From positions 148,767 through 212,766 of the forward strand of contig JNEN01001258.1 in NCBI GenBank assembly GCA_000697355.1: 64,000 nucleotides of DNA, in the 5' to 3' direction. Below are positions 23,514 through 34,010 of the stretch, piece after piece. Both the position numbers and the translations under genes were made by a program. This DNA is from Syncephalastrum monosporum B8922. Lineage: Eukaryota; Mucoromycota; Mucoromycetes; Mucorales; Syncephalastraceae. Every line of letters begins with the position of its first letter. The stretch's first letter is position 1. The notes below the pieces were generated by a model. It had not been told where the DNA came from. It saw only the letters and a program-made list of their open reading frames with translations, and did not search any database.

Positions 23514-24410
23514 ATGGTGGCCGTGCATGAAGAGAAGCAATACCTTGACCTGATTCAACACATTCTCGACAAGGGCGAGCATCGTGCCGACCGGACAGGC
23601 ACAGGCACCCTGGCGGTATTTGCTCCTCCCCAATTGCGGTTCTCCTTGAGCGACAATCAGTTCCCATTGCTGACCACAAAACGGGTGTTTTTCCGAGGCG
23701 TGGTTGAAGAGCTCCTGTGGTTCGTAAAGGGCGACACGAACAGCCATCACCTGAGCGAGCGAGGCATCAAGATTTGGGATGGTAACGGCTCACGCGAGTT
23801 CCTCGACTCCCGTGGGCTGTCACACCGCAAAGAAGGCGACCTTGGGCCGGTCTATGGATTCCAGTGGCGCCACTTTGGCGCAGAATACAAGGACTGCGAT
23901 ACAGACTATACAGGACAGGGCGTCGATCAACTGCAGCAAGTCATTGATACCATCAGAAACAACCCCACCGATCGACGCATCATTCTGTCTGCATGGAACC
24001 CAGCCGATATCCCTATCATGGCTCTGCCACCCTGCCACGCTTTTTGCCAGTTTTATGTATCAACCCCGCGCGAGGGTGAACGGGCGCGGTTGTCGTGCGT
24101 ATTATACCAGCGTTCGTGCGACATGGGTCTCGGCGTGCCTTTTAACATTGCGTCGTATGCGCTGCTGACATGCATGATCGCACACGTCACTGATCTCGAG
24201 CCAGGCGAGTTTATCCACACCATGGGTGACACTCACATCTATGTCGATCACGTCGATGCGCTCAAGCAGCAGCTGCAGCGCGAGCCACGCCCTTTTCCTA
24301 ACCTCCGATTTAAGCGCAAGATCTCCTCCATAGATGACTTTACGACTGATGATTTCATTCTCGAAAACTATCAGCCCCATGCTAAATTGGATATGAAGAT
24401 GTCCGTCTAG
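23514..24410 (+). CDS. TMP1: Thymidylate synthase
   Basis: Methylates dUMP to dTMP using methylene-tetrahydrofolate. Single uninterrupted exon, 298 residues, full family length. Visible blocks: [13 protein letters not shown] with the phosphate-binding Arg, [58 protein letters not shown], and the catalytic cysteine C174 in [12 protein letters not shown]. Then [36 protein letters not shown] and a C-terminal MKMSV, where the family ends in a hydrophobic residue that closes the active site. The ATG at 23514 sits directly before the conserved [14 protein letters not shown]. It converges with uS3 (234 bases between stops). After the stop comes a short TCTAG tandem repeat. Confidence 0.98.
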   Translation: MVAVHEEKQYLDLIQHILDKGEHRADRTGTGTLAVFAPPQLRFSLSDNQFPLLTTKRVFFRGVVEELLWFVKGDTNSHHLSERGIKIWDGNGSREFLDSRGLSHRKEGDLGPVYGFQWRHFGAEYKDCDTDYTGQGVDQLQQVIDTIRNNPTDRRIILSAWNPADIPIMALPPCHAFCQFYVSTPREGERARLSCVLYQRSCDMGLGVPFNIASYALLTCMIAHVTDLEPGEFIHTMGDTHIYVDHVDALKQQLQREPRPFPNLRFKRKISSIDDFTTDDFILENYQPHAKLDMKMSV

Positions 24411-24644
24411 TCTAGTCTAGTCCAGTCTAGCTTACCTATCCAGTATGATGATATATAATAAGATAGAAGAAGCATGCGTGCAAAACTTACATACACACTC
24501 AACACACACATATATATATATCCTGTCAATCAACATATTCAATCACTTGCGCGAACAGAATACACATTGCCAATACAAGACGAGTTTTGAGTAGTTTGGT
24601 TTGTACAATAGACAGAGGGGCATGCAAGTGACTTTTTATTAGTA

Positions 24645-25607
24645 TTAAGCCTCCACTGGCTCAGCAGCCGGGGCAGCAGCAGCAGGCCGGAAGTCCTGAG
24701 TGACGGGCTCAGTGACAGCGGCCTCATCCTTGGGCTCGAGGATGGTGATGACATCAGGCAGAGGAGCCTTAGGGCCCTGTCGGCCGCTGGGGTCGTTGTC
24801 AAGCATGATCTTGACCTTGATACCCAGCACACCCTGGCGCAGGAGAACGTGGCGGGTGGCAGTGACGATGAAGTCACGGGCAGGGTTACCGGAGTGGATC
24901 ATGAAGCCGTCGCCAAACTTCATGGCCTTGGCACGCGCAGCACGGAGCTTACCAGACACGACAACCTCGCAGCCCTTGGCGCCCGACTCCATCACGAAGC
25001 GGACAACACCGTAGCAAGCACGGCGCACAGCCAGGCCGTTCAACAGCTTGAACTTGACAGACTCAGCCTGGGCAATCGCACACAGACCACGGTTCTGGAC
25101 ACGCTCGGCGTAGAGCTCGACCGTGTTCTCCGGGAAACGGAAACGCTTCTGGACGAGGGTCGTGAGCTCGCGAATACGGCGGCCCTTCTCGCCAAGGACG
25201 TTCTGGGTGTGGGTGGCACGGATAATAATTCTATTTCGTTGTCATTGTCCGTTTAGCACTGTATCTGATTGTTGTCAATGGCAACGTACTCGGTGCGGGC
25301 GGGGGTCACACGGACCTCGACACCGGCGTAACCGTCCTCAGCAAGTTCGCGGGTGAGGAACTCGTTCAATTCGGCGTAGAACACACCATCAGCGACCTAA
25401 CAATGCCATCAGTCAATGTCGTTTATGAGCAAATGCGATTCACTTACGAACTAATTGTATCATCCAGGTAAAGATCGAGTATCGAGATATATCACATGTC
25501 GAATGAGTTCATCCATCCATCCATTCATTCATTCATCCATTCATTCATCGACTGGCGTATCGTTATACCTTTCTCTTCTTGGAGATCTGTGCGGCGGCAG
25601 CAGCCAT
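24645..25607 (-). CDS. RPS3: 40S ribosomal protein uS3
   Basis: Small-subunit ribosomal protein at the mRNA entry channel. Three exons: a short first exon from ATG 25607 ([13 protein letters not shown]), a second starting [20 protein letters not shown], and a third from [20 protein letters not shown]. The KH domain is visible with the GEKGRRI loop. [40 protein letters not shown] and [20 protein letters not shown] follow the family exactly. The C-terminal tail is Ala/Glu/Pro-rich and ends at 24645. Intron 1 (about 25568-25397) holds a CATT/CATC tandem tract near 25510-25550. Confidence 0.98.
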
Positions 25608-26674
25608 GTTGGATGGATTATTTAGGGAAAGAGGGAGCTTCTTTGGATGGCAGCTATTCAATTCCAAATTAGTCGCTCACCACTCAGAAGCACGGACTCC
25701 TTCTCCCCTCCAAATCCGACGCTCTTCATTCCTTTATCGGTTTTAAAAATACTGTCAAGTATTCCTCGCTTTGCGCACTTCCTATACTTTTTTTTCTTAC
25801 ACCTCGGTTTATGGCTGCAGTACTGTACTGTAGTGTACATGAACCATCCATATATTCTGTAGAACTTCAAGAGTGATATTAACCATGAGAAGGGCAACGT
25901 CACTGCAGTCCACGCACTTCAAGGCTACCTGTATACTGTAATATGTACAGTACATAAAGAGGTTTCTTTACAACAATGAATAGCACCCTCGATCGAGATT
26001 ATATACTAGGAAAATGAGAGACAAGCAATAGCATGTATGAGATATATAGGCGGAAACTGCTCTGAAACACCTTGCCGCAGGTGGTGGACCGCATTATTGT
26101 TATCACGGTCAGTATAGGCGAAAGTACATGTACATACCACAGTTTTATATTTCATCATAATCTCGATTTGCACATGCACGGCAGTAGGAAAACATGCCTA
26201 TTTCATGGAAACAGATCGGAATAATATCAATGCACTTGTGTACACTACATGATGATGAATAAAGGTTGTAAGACATGAGCGTTTTCCCAAGCTTAACCGT
26301 GCGGTATCTGCCGAGAATATGTCATACCTAGGTACTAGTTTCTTTAACTAACATTCGATCAAATGGGGTAGTATTGTCATGTTCCGTCTGTTTGGTTGTG
26401 CGTTTAGGCAGCTTTGTGGTATGTGTGTTTCAAACGTATATACAAGATGCCATCCTTGTGCAAGTAAGAATAGCTCAATAATATTGTTGAATGTGCGCGC
26501 CGCTACCCTCATCTATACAATGTATTGGGCATGACACTGGGTATGTATGACGGGTATATACTATACTCTTCATGCTCCATTTCGACACGTGCACATATAC
26601 GCTCTATAGACCAAGTATTATGAGATTTTTTCTCCCTTAAAGCTCAAGAAGAAGGCAAAATCTCATGCAGTTTA
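25608..26674. other. Intergenic region between uS3 and the XPG-Fanzor gene
   Basis: About 1.07 kb. The uS3-proximal 100 bases are its promoter (minus strand). The rest is AT-rich with repeated GTACTGTAC-like palindromic bits (25820-25835, 25930-25955). No gene or RNA recognised. Confidence 0.5.
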
Positions 26675-26732
26675 CCACATATATAGAAACTATATACGGG
26701 CATATTGCCCGAGCCGCCCTGTCTAGGGGGCC
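26675..26732 (-). other. Cluster of hairpins directly 3' of the Fanzor-like stop codon
   Basis: Immediately after the stop of the XPG-Fanzor gene lie three inverted repeats. They are TATATAG-AAA-CTATATA at 26680-26696 (7-bp perfect stem), CGGGCA-TAT-TGCCCG at 26697-26711 (6-bp perfect stem) and a weaker CCCT/AGGG stem near 26717-26730. In TnpB and Fanzor systems the guide RNA scaffold is encoded at the 3' end of the nuclease gene, so placement and structure fit. It could equally be a 3'UTR or terminator-like structure. Confidence 0.4.
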
Positions 26733-29700
26733 TCATACTAGTCTACTTCTTTTTAACTCCCCGTCTGCTTGTTCACTGGGTGCCTTTCTCTTCCCTTTTT
26801 TCTTCCTGCTGGAACCAGAGGTGCTTTCTTGATCCTTTCTGGACAAAGGCGGTATGAAGCACATGGGCTTCTCGCCCGCGACCAAAAGCGTTTCCATCAT
26901 GAGCGCCATATTTTGCGCAGCCATTCCGTCACGATGGAAGTACTTGTGGCATACGCGACATGTTTTTACGCGAAGGACGTCGTACGGCTCAGCTTCAGGT
27001 GATGGGTTTGAGGGCATGCGCTTCAAGTACTCGGTAAAAACCTCTTTACCCAACTGGAGGCAGTGAGGGCAGATTTGGCTTGTGCAATACTCGTTGAGGC
27101 GGACCAAAGGGAAGTCATGACTCTTTGCTTTTCGTTTGAGCGCTTCCAGAAATTTCTCATCCATAGGCGCCCTCGCTCCTTTGCGTGCCGGTCCAGCGCT
27201 CTGGCCATCCATGCCGACGCCGACCAAAACTTTCGTTTCCTCATTGTTGCTTGCCTGCTTCACCGACTCGAGCAGCAAATCGCAAATGCTGTCAAGACGT
27301 GACCGTATGGAACGCTGTATCTCCCATTTTTTCCGGAGAACAGAGGGCCTCGAGTAAAAGTTCCTCAGAATGTCTTTGTTACTGTTCGACTGGTAAGACC
27401 TCAGTTTTGCCATGTATGCATGTGGATTGCCTGCACCAGTAACCTGTCTTGAGATATGGGCCTCGATGTCGTTGATTTTTTCGCGGTCTTTTTTATCTTC
27501 CAGCCACCGAGCATTTGGGTCTGTCAGGCCGTAGGCCTCCTGTCGACGCACGCAAAGCTGTAGGCCACGCCTTGGACCTCCGCTTGGTAAGATGGGCATG
27601 GCGAACGACGCCACCGGACAGACTTCACCGCAATCGAGTGCCAAGACGGCTTTCAATCCACTCTTGGTATCCTCGTTGTCTCTCAGATACTGATCAATGC
27701 TGATAGGCTGGCGTTTGATTGTGCCTCTTGCGGCAGGTTGCATCCAGTTTGTGTACCCTTGTATCACTTTGATTCCGTTCGTGCGAAAAGACGATTGCGG
27801 TGTGTATTGCGCTTCTCGAGTCCCTGGCACTACCTTCTTCAATTTATAGGCGTATGGGCGGTTCTTCAGCTTGATATCTCCTTTATGATGTACTGCTCTG
27901 ACGCCAATATCTAAGACAAAACTGACAGCGCTCTGATCAAACGACAGTGTATCAATATGACGTTTCCTTTTTTTTTCTACACCTTGGAGCTGTCTTTACC
28001 TTTCCCTCTTCCCCGTCTGTAGCATTCCGATAAGCTTTGTAGTCTTCTTTAACAAGATCGATACGGTTGAGCATGGGACTCAGCTGGCTCTCGCTGAAAA
28101 GGATACACGCAGGAGAGAGGCCGGTAGCCGGTACAGGATTGATAAAATCCCTTGAAAAATCAGGCAGGATTTTCTCCATGTCCAATGTTGCTTCCAGCAG
28201 ACGATGGGCCTGTCTCGGTTTCGTTGCTTGCAGAGACTTTGGAGAATCTGATGACGGACGCTGGTAGCCCAGGCCATCGTAGAGATCAAAGCCTTCCGTT
28301 GTGACGGCCTCTTTTGGGCCGCGCGCAATGATAACTGAGCCAAAAAGACGCTCCATCCGGCCTCGGTACGCTTGTACTACTTCTTGAATTCCTTGATGCT
28401 CTTTGACGCCATCTGGTACTGTTCGTAGGGCTTCTTGATCGGGCATAATGCCGCCGTTCGCATGGAGCGGCACACGGAACACAGAAGCAAAGATGTATGC
28501 CCCAATTGAGTCGTGCGCTGGCCATCCTGCAGGTACTGTGGCCATTCTTTTCAGCTGGTTGCAAAGCTCCACGAGATCATTTGGACGGTTTCGGCGTCGA
28601 CGAGACCGAATAAAGCGGCAAATCGACTTTGCCGTATCGGATGGTAGATGCTTGTAGTGGGAGAGCAGAGCTTGACGCACGTCAGCGTCTGAGTTGATCA
28701 TATTGAATAGCCATTGCCGGAACTGATCGTCCACAGGCCAGCCCTTCGGAACTAATGCTGTTGCGCCAAAAGACTGTCGACCAAGGAAATAGATCTTGGG
28801 ATGAAATTGTGGATGATGTTTGCCCGGAAGAGTGAATCGAGCTCTCTTGCCAGAGACTCAATCATCGGGCGTTTTCCCCCAGAACTGTTTAGCACCGGTG
28901 CTTGAGACCAGTCGCCTGCGTAACCCTGCCACCATATGTATCGTGCTTTTAATAAAACGTTACGCAGGGGCGGATTCATTGACATCATGGCGACCAATGA
29001 CTTGATGCTTTTGTCTTCCGGATACGCGATGAAGCTGTTTGGGTTGTGTATCCATCCTGCAGCGTCCAGGCGGGGAGAGACTTGCTGGTATGCCTCAGTT
29101 GCAAAGTCATTGAGGCGCTCATTGGCTGCGTTGACGTAAGCGGTGGTCATGTTTAAGATCCAGGTCCAGGTCTTTTGCGCGCATGATTCACTGGAGTCAG
29201 AAGTCGAAGCAGCTTCATAACCTTGCCAGCGCAGGGTGGAAACAGGATCCCCTACCACACCGCCGCGAGTCGACTGAAAAAAATTGCGGTAGATGTGCTG
29301 CTTGAGCTGGGGGGAATAATCCTCCCTGCTGACGTCTTCCAATGCAATCCGTGCAACCTCTAAAGCCATAGATCGCATGTTGTTTGCTAGTTTGACATCG
29401 CTCCGCAAAGCTGACGTCACAGCTCTTGCTTGCTGTGTTGCGTATTGATGGTCTTCGGGACTACGCTTGATTGCAGCAGATAACACAGAAGAATACAAGC
29501 CTGCGGACCAGGAGCTTGTTGCACGGCTTAAGGGATGCACCTTGGTCAGCTCACCGTCTTCGTTCGGGAGCAGTCGGCTTTGATTCTTATAGATGCGCTT
29601 CTTGGCAACCGAGGGGTCATCCGGTTTATTGAGGCTTCGAGATGATGAGCCTTTTTTCCTCGACTTTTTTGTGGGCTTTTTCTTCTTGGCTTCTTCGCCA

Positions 29701-31354
29701 GTGTCGACTTCTTGACCGAGTAGGGCTTTCGGTACCGAGCTGGTGGTAACGAAGGTGAAGCGGGAGCCTTTATCCGAATCAGTAGCTACAATAAACACGG
29801 AGTTTAATACTATGTTTGCACATTTTTAGGTTCTGCAAATATCTACCTGCTGCTGTTGCTGTTGCTGTTGCTGTTGGCGGCTTGCGGCAGATTCTGTCGC
29901 CGTACATTTCATCCAGCAATTTAATGCTGGCTTTGATGTTGATGCCTTGGTGGACAGTCTTCGTGGATATATCCCCGCTATTGGTCAAGACGTAAGGGCA
30001 GCAAAACTGATGTAGGGACACCTGGTACCGCCGTATGTCGTACTCCGAAAGCCATGGGATTTTATCGAGTACCTATTGCTTTTGTTAGTATCATACTATA
30101 TCCTGTACTCCTCACAGTGTTATAACCTTTTCCATCAAATTGAGGGCATCTTCATGGGGAGGTGTAAGGTCTATTTCAAGCACCATGTCTTGGATGCGCT
30201 TGAATGCATGTTTCTTTGGATTGCTTGCATAGTCATTTCCCGACAAAGACGCAATGACCGCCAAGCGCGTCTCGGCCTATGCTTATATAAGCTATAATTC
30301 AACAGTATATGCGAAACTCTACCTTTCGAAAATCACTTCCGTCTCGTGCGTTTTTCAGGTTTAGACTTGTGAGGAGGTTTCTTTTTGTTGTCACTCTGGA
30401 TAACAATGTGTCGTTCTCCCATCCGACTTGCAGTATGCGCTACAGAGATATTAAAAGTTATTAGAAGCGGGGTCCTGGAATCTCCCTCTTTTCTCGCGTC
30501 TGTATACGTACCAAACAGTTTAATGCGCCGCCGTAGGCAAACAAGTCGCCATCCCTAGTCATAATGGCCGGTCGGCCAGGCCATGATGCCGCCAAATAGA
30601 CAACTTGTGCATCAGCTTCTCGTAGAGAAACAAAGAATGAAAGCGGTGGCAGCGACGACATTTCTTGCTGATATTGTCGTATGCCGGATGCTAATAGTAG
30701 CTGCATTGATACACAACAGCATGGACAATAATGAGTAAGTAAAGCATATACTGTGAAGGAGAGACCGCTCCTGAGTACCTCGACGACCGTCTTCTTTATA
30801 TCCCTAGTGAAGCGCGTATGCGCCCGGGCGTGGCGTTGTATTATATCACTGATATCCTGTTGTTTCGACCGACGACATAGACGCGCGGCTATCTTTAACG
30901 CATGATTTGCGTCTGACTCTCTTTTGATGGTGGTCCGACGCTTCGGTTCAAATGGTGTCTCGCTGTCCAAAACGAGACATGCGCGCCGTTCACCTTCCGC
31001 GGTCAGCCGCATGGTGGCCTGGATCATGTCCTGGGTAAATGCATGTAGAGCATGGTGTAGGCCTTGCTTGGAAGTTGTGCTGCTGGCCCCGCCTATATCT
31101 ATGCCTTGAAGCATTATATTAGTGGGCCGTGATAATGACTTTGCTTACTGTTAGTCATACGTACCCTTTCGTGTGTACATGTCATAAGTGAGCAGGGGAG
31201 CTCCGACCTTTTTTGACAACATGTTGAAAAAGACGCAACAGACATCGACAAAGATCATATCCACGTTTTCTTGCTTCAGGCGTTGAAGCAAGTCAACGTT
31301 GTCTTCATAAGCCTTGGCTTTTGTGGCGTGATAATGAAGGTTTTTGACCCCCAT
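26733..31354 (-). CDS. XPG/FEN1-type nuclease fused to a TnpB/Fanzor-like RuvC nuclease
   Basis: Nine exons join in frame to 1368 residues: 31354-31165, 31104-30779, 30700-30512, 30439-30323, 30276-30127, 30072-29847, 29785-28851, 28773-28000, 27932-26733. Residues 1-about 330 match the XPG/FEN1 superfamily: start MGVKNLHYH, then D37 (MIFVDVCCVFF), D110 (CLVLDSETPFEPKRRTT), E200/D202 (LREADAQVVYL), D222/D224 (MTRDGDLFAYGG) and H3TH-like D289 (LAVIASLSGNDYASN). These correspond to the family's catalytic carboxylates. Residues about 400-960 are unrecognised, with a Lys-rich KKKKPTKKSRKK stretch. The C-terminus matches TnpB/Fanzor: D1069 (VLALDCGEVCPVASF), E1250 (LVRLNEYCTSQ), zinc ribbon C1257/C1260 and C1294/C1297, and D1304 (FHRDGMAAQNM). 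Intron 7 (28850-28774) is GC-AG; the other introns are GT-AG. A Lys/Arg-rich tail (KKKGKRK) suggests nuclear entry. Function unknown; no terminal repeats or transposase seen nearby. Confidence 0.82.
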
Positions 31355-31739
31355 ATTTGAAACGTAATGGGGAGAAATGAATATGTAATAGCGTGAACGG
31401 TGATAGAGTAGCAAGACAGGAGGAGAGAACGAAGAGAAAAGGTGAAGTCAAAGCGGAAGAGAAGAGAAGAGATAAAGCTGACTACACTCACCCATATTGT
31501 GATCGTTCTAATACTTTTCTCATGAATCAGATAATATTATACAGTCGAGTGTGTCAGACTCAAACAATGATAGACAGCAACGTATCAGTCGAATTTTATT
31601 GAACCACATAGAGAAGCTGCATATAACTTCCCGATACCGGTTCTCTACTTGTATGAAGTGTTCACAATTTTCTCGGTCGGCACGACATTGTTGCAACATA
31701 AATCTCGTGCATGGTCGATAGGTAGATCTCCCCAGTTAT
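31355..31739. other. Spacer and promoter side of the XPG-Fanzor gene
   Basis: About 385 bases upstream of the fusion gene start, up to the SEC61-alpha relic. The first 100 bases contain a minus-strand pyrimidine-rich leader. No additional gene recognised. Confidence 0.5.
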
Positions 31740-32413
31740 GCTCTGTGTGGAGGACCGAAAGCTCATCAGACCGCGGAATCCTTGTTGCGCTCAATATACA
31801 TCTCTCTATTTGATCTCGCAGATGCTTCAAGCGCTTCCAGAACGTCCTGGTGCGCGTTCTCGGCGTTTGGGAACAATTCGAGGGCTCCAACTAACTCTTC
31901 GCTACGGATGGTTTTGCCTACTACCTCTTCGCGCCGCGCAGCTTCACGGCCGCACTGTTGGATCCTGTCCACACACCGTCGTCTATATTGCCTTTAGGCT
32001 CGGCGCTTGCGCTTTCCTTTCGTCCATTTGGATCCAGGTCTTCGGCTCGCCGCCGCGCGATATCTCCCGCCAGCTCAAGGAGCAGCAGGTTGTGATCGTG
32101 GGTTACCATGCCGAGTCTCAGCACAAGGAGCTGAACCGTGCAAATCCCATCGCTGCTTCCTTTGGTGACGCTATCCTCGGTGCTATCTCGGTCCTCGCTA
32201 ACATGCTGGGCACCACTGGCTCTGGCAACGGGTATCCTGTTGTGCGTCACGATTATTTTCCAGGTAAGAAAAATACACATGAGTTTATGGGATGTTTGGT
32301 TTAGGTAAACTTACTTTTTTTTATGTTTCGTCGTAGTATTTTGAGATGTTTGTCAAGGAGAAGATGGATAACGGCATGAGCATGGAGAGCATGATGGCTG
32401 CTGGTATGCAGTA
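31740..32413 (+). pseudogene. SEC61A: SEC61-alpha C-terminal fragment, decayed
   Basis: Translocon pore subunit relic covering only the last part of the protein. Recognisable pieces: LYLISQMLQ, then (shifted frame) NVLVRVLGVWEQFEGSN followed by a TAA stop, LFATDGFAYYL, FTAALLDPVHTVVYIAF, DISRQLKEQQVVIVGYH, HKELNRANPIAASFGDAILG. After another one-base shift come GILLCVTIIFQ, an intron with GTAAGA donor and TAG acceptor (about 32263-32338), and YFEMFVKEKMDNG to the end near 32413. At least two frameshifts and one stop. The retained intron at the homologous place shows a DNA-level duplicate rather than a reverse-transcribed one. The functional SEC61 gene is not in this window. Confidence 0.88.
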
Positions 32414-33509
32414 AAAAAAAAAAAAAAAGAACCCAAAAATAAAGGAACAAAGAAAAAAAAGCAGTAAGTCTTTATGCAGACGTGCAATGGTTTTGTAACT
32501 TCAAGGCTCAGACTGGATGTGACAGAATCTTGCAAAGTTGCCTCGATGTCAAGTACCTTGTCGTATCGTGGATCCAGATGTACGATGTCACTGACCTCTC
32601 TTGGCCTCCTCTTATTAACGCATCAAATTTAGGTGTTGTCGTATTGAAGCCGTCGTCGAATCTTCTACAGATTTTGAGTCACGTTTTTGCTCCCCGTGGG
32701 GAGGTTGAGAAGGAGGCCTCTGCGATTGAAGTGGATTTCCAGATCAAGATATTTATTGGCGACTGGAGCATGTAAAAGGCTTCGGAACTGAGCATGACGA
32801 CTCGCTCAATTAAATCCTTCCGCTACATTTATCAAGCGCGACAGGCTACTTTTTTTTTGTGGTGCCTCCAGTCGATTAACTCGCAGATTATACGGACAAC
32901 CTTTCACCATATCTACCTTGGCCAACAAACATAGTGTCAACAACTTAATGGACAACGACAACGCATGTATCATCGCGTCACGAACATTGCTGTTGGTGTC
33001 AATGTGATGGAGGCACCAAAAACAGCCACTTTGGACAAGCCAACCGGTGAATAATATTTTGCACAATGTATCATGTGATGTCCTAGCGTAGCGCAAAACT
33101 CACTTATTACACGAGAGTTGTGCTACGGTCTTTCACCTACCCACCCGCCTGCTTTCTACCAGCTGACCTGGAAGTTTGGCGAAAATGAAGAAATAGGCAT
33201 TCTGGGGAATAAGGATTTGAACAAAGAATTGACCAAGTTATAGAGGAGGCCCAGGGTAGGATGAATAAGGGAATGGCCCCCCTTGGATGCACAGAGAAAG
33301 GGGTGCCCCCCGTCCGGCAATGTCCGCCACACATACACAAAATGATACTTAGGAGGTTGAAGCTTTTCTGGAAAGATGCATGCCCTGCCTCCCCGTCCTC
33401 CTGATATACAAGGAAACGTGATCACGGGTTGGGTATATACGAAATGGTCTATTACAAGCACAAAGAGATAGAGTACAGATAGATAGAAGGGAAAGAAGAG
33501 ACGAATGGA
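32414..33509. other. Intergenic region, no recognised gene
   Basis: About 1.1 kb after the SEC61-alpha relic. It begins with an A-run (32414-32429). A 97-codon plus-strand frame (32482-32775) has no family resemblance and may be chance. A short imperfect inverted repeat GTAGCGCAAAACTC/GAGTTGTGCTAC lies near 33087-33124. Nothing else supportable. Confidence 0.4.
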
Positions 33510-34010
33510 TTACCAGTCAAGCTTCTCGTCCTTCTTGCAATCGTTTTGGTGAGGACAGGCGTTTAGGGATGCCCAGCCACCACCGGAGCGACCGCTCTTA
33601 CCGAGGCCAAACTCCCAATAATGAAGGGTGCAGAGTAAGACGGGACCGGTCTCGGGTGGGTATTTATCTTCTGCTACTTCTCCTAAGTAGGTCAGGCCGG
33701 CTCCGGCGTGTGGACAATACCAGTCGGCTGTGTACTGTTTGCTCGACCCGAGTGTAATAAGAATGCGCTCATCGTCAGAAGGATCGACTTCAATGGTGGG
33801 CTCCTTCTTTGGAATTGCGTTGTCGTCCTTTTTCTCGGGTGCTTCCTTGGGCTCTTCCTTCTCAGGGTCCTCCGTCGCTGTCTTTGTGTCTTGCTCCTTT
33901 GCGCCTTTCCCTTCTTGCGTATCCGCAGCGCTCTTGGGTTCCTCCGGCTTGGTCTGCTCCTCTTTGACAGTGAGATTGTTAAGGGATTGCGTGACTTGCT
34001 GGACTTGGTC
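33510..34010 (-). CDS. Rieske [2Fe-2S] domain protein (RFESD-like); 5' exon unresolved
   Basis: The C-terminal half carries a Rieske-type cluster site, CPHAGAGLTYLGEV then, after a Tyr/Pro-rich loop, LLCTLHYWEFGLGKSG. CxH and CxxH supply the two Cys and two His ligands, with a longer gap (25 residues) than the usual 15-17. It resembles the soluble Rieske ferredoxin-like group rather than the bc1 subunit; no membrane anchor is seen. The first half is a Lys/Glu/Pro-rich linker (EEQTKPEEPKSAADTQEG onward), probably disordered. The frame has no in-frame ATG near its start. An upstream exon, for example one beginning MDQSTGSEYRGYLLYE near 34192, spliced by a GTACAG-type donor to a GTACAG acceptor, is plausible but not established. 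The stop is at 33510. Electron transfer is inferred from the ligands. Confidence 0.7.
   Translation of the reverse strand, partial: DQVQQVTQSLNNLTVKEEQTKPEEPKSAADTQEGKGAKEQDTKTATEDPEKEEPKEAPEKKDDNAIPKKEPTIEVDPSDDERILITLGSSKQYTADWYCPHAGAGLTYLGEVAEDKYPPETGPVLLCTLHYWEFGLGKSGRSGGGWASLNACPHQNDCKKDEKLDW

Noticed and set aside
27970..27979. A9 homopolymer as a frameshift that would make the Fanzor-like gene a pseudogene
   Set aside because: A 67-nt GT-AG intron spanning it restores frame exactly, so no frameshift needs to be assumed.
26733..31354. Terminal inverted repeats or a transposase that would make the fusion gene part of a DNA transposon
   Set aside because: Searched by eye on both flanks (26.0-26.7 and 31.35-31.8 kb) and found none; cannot be excluded without computed alignment.
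32482..32775. 97-codon plus-strand frame after the SEC61-alpha relic
   Set aside because: No resemblance to SEC61 or another family; length is within chance expectation.
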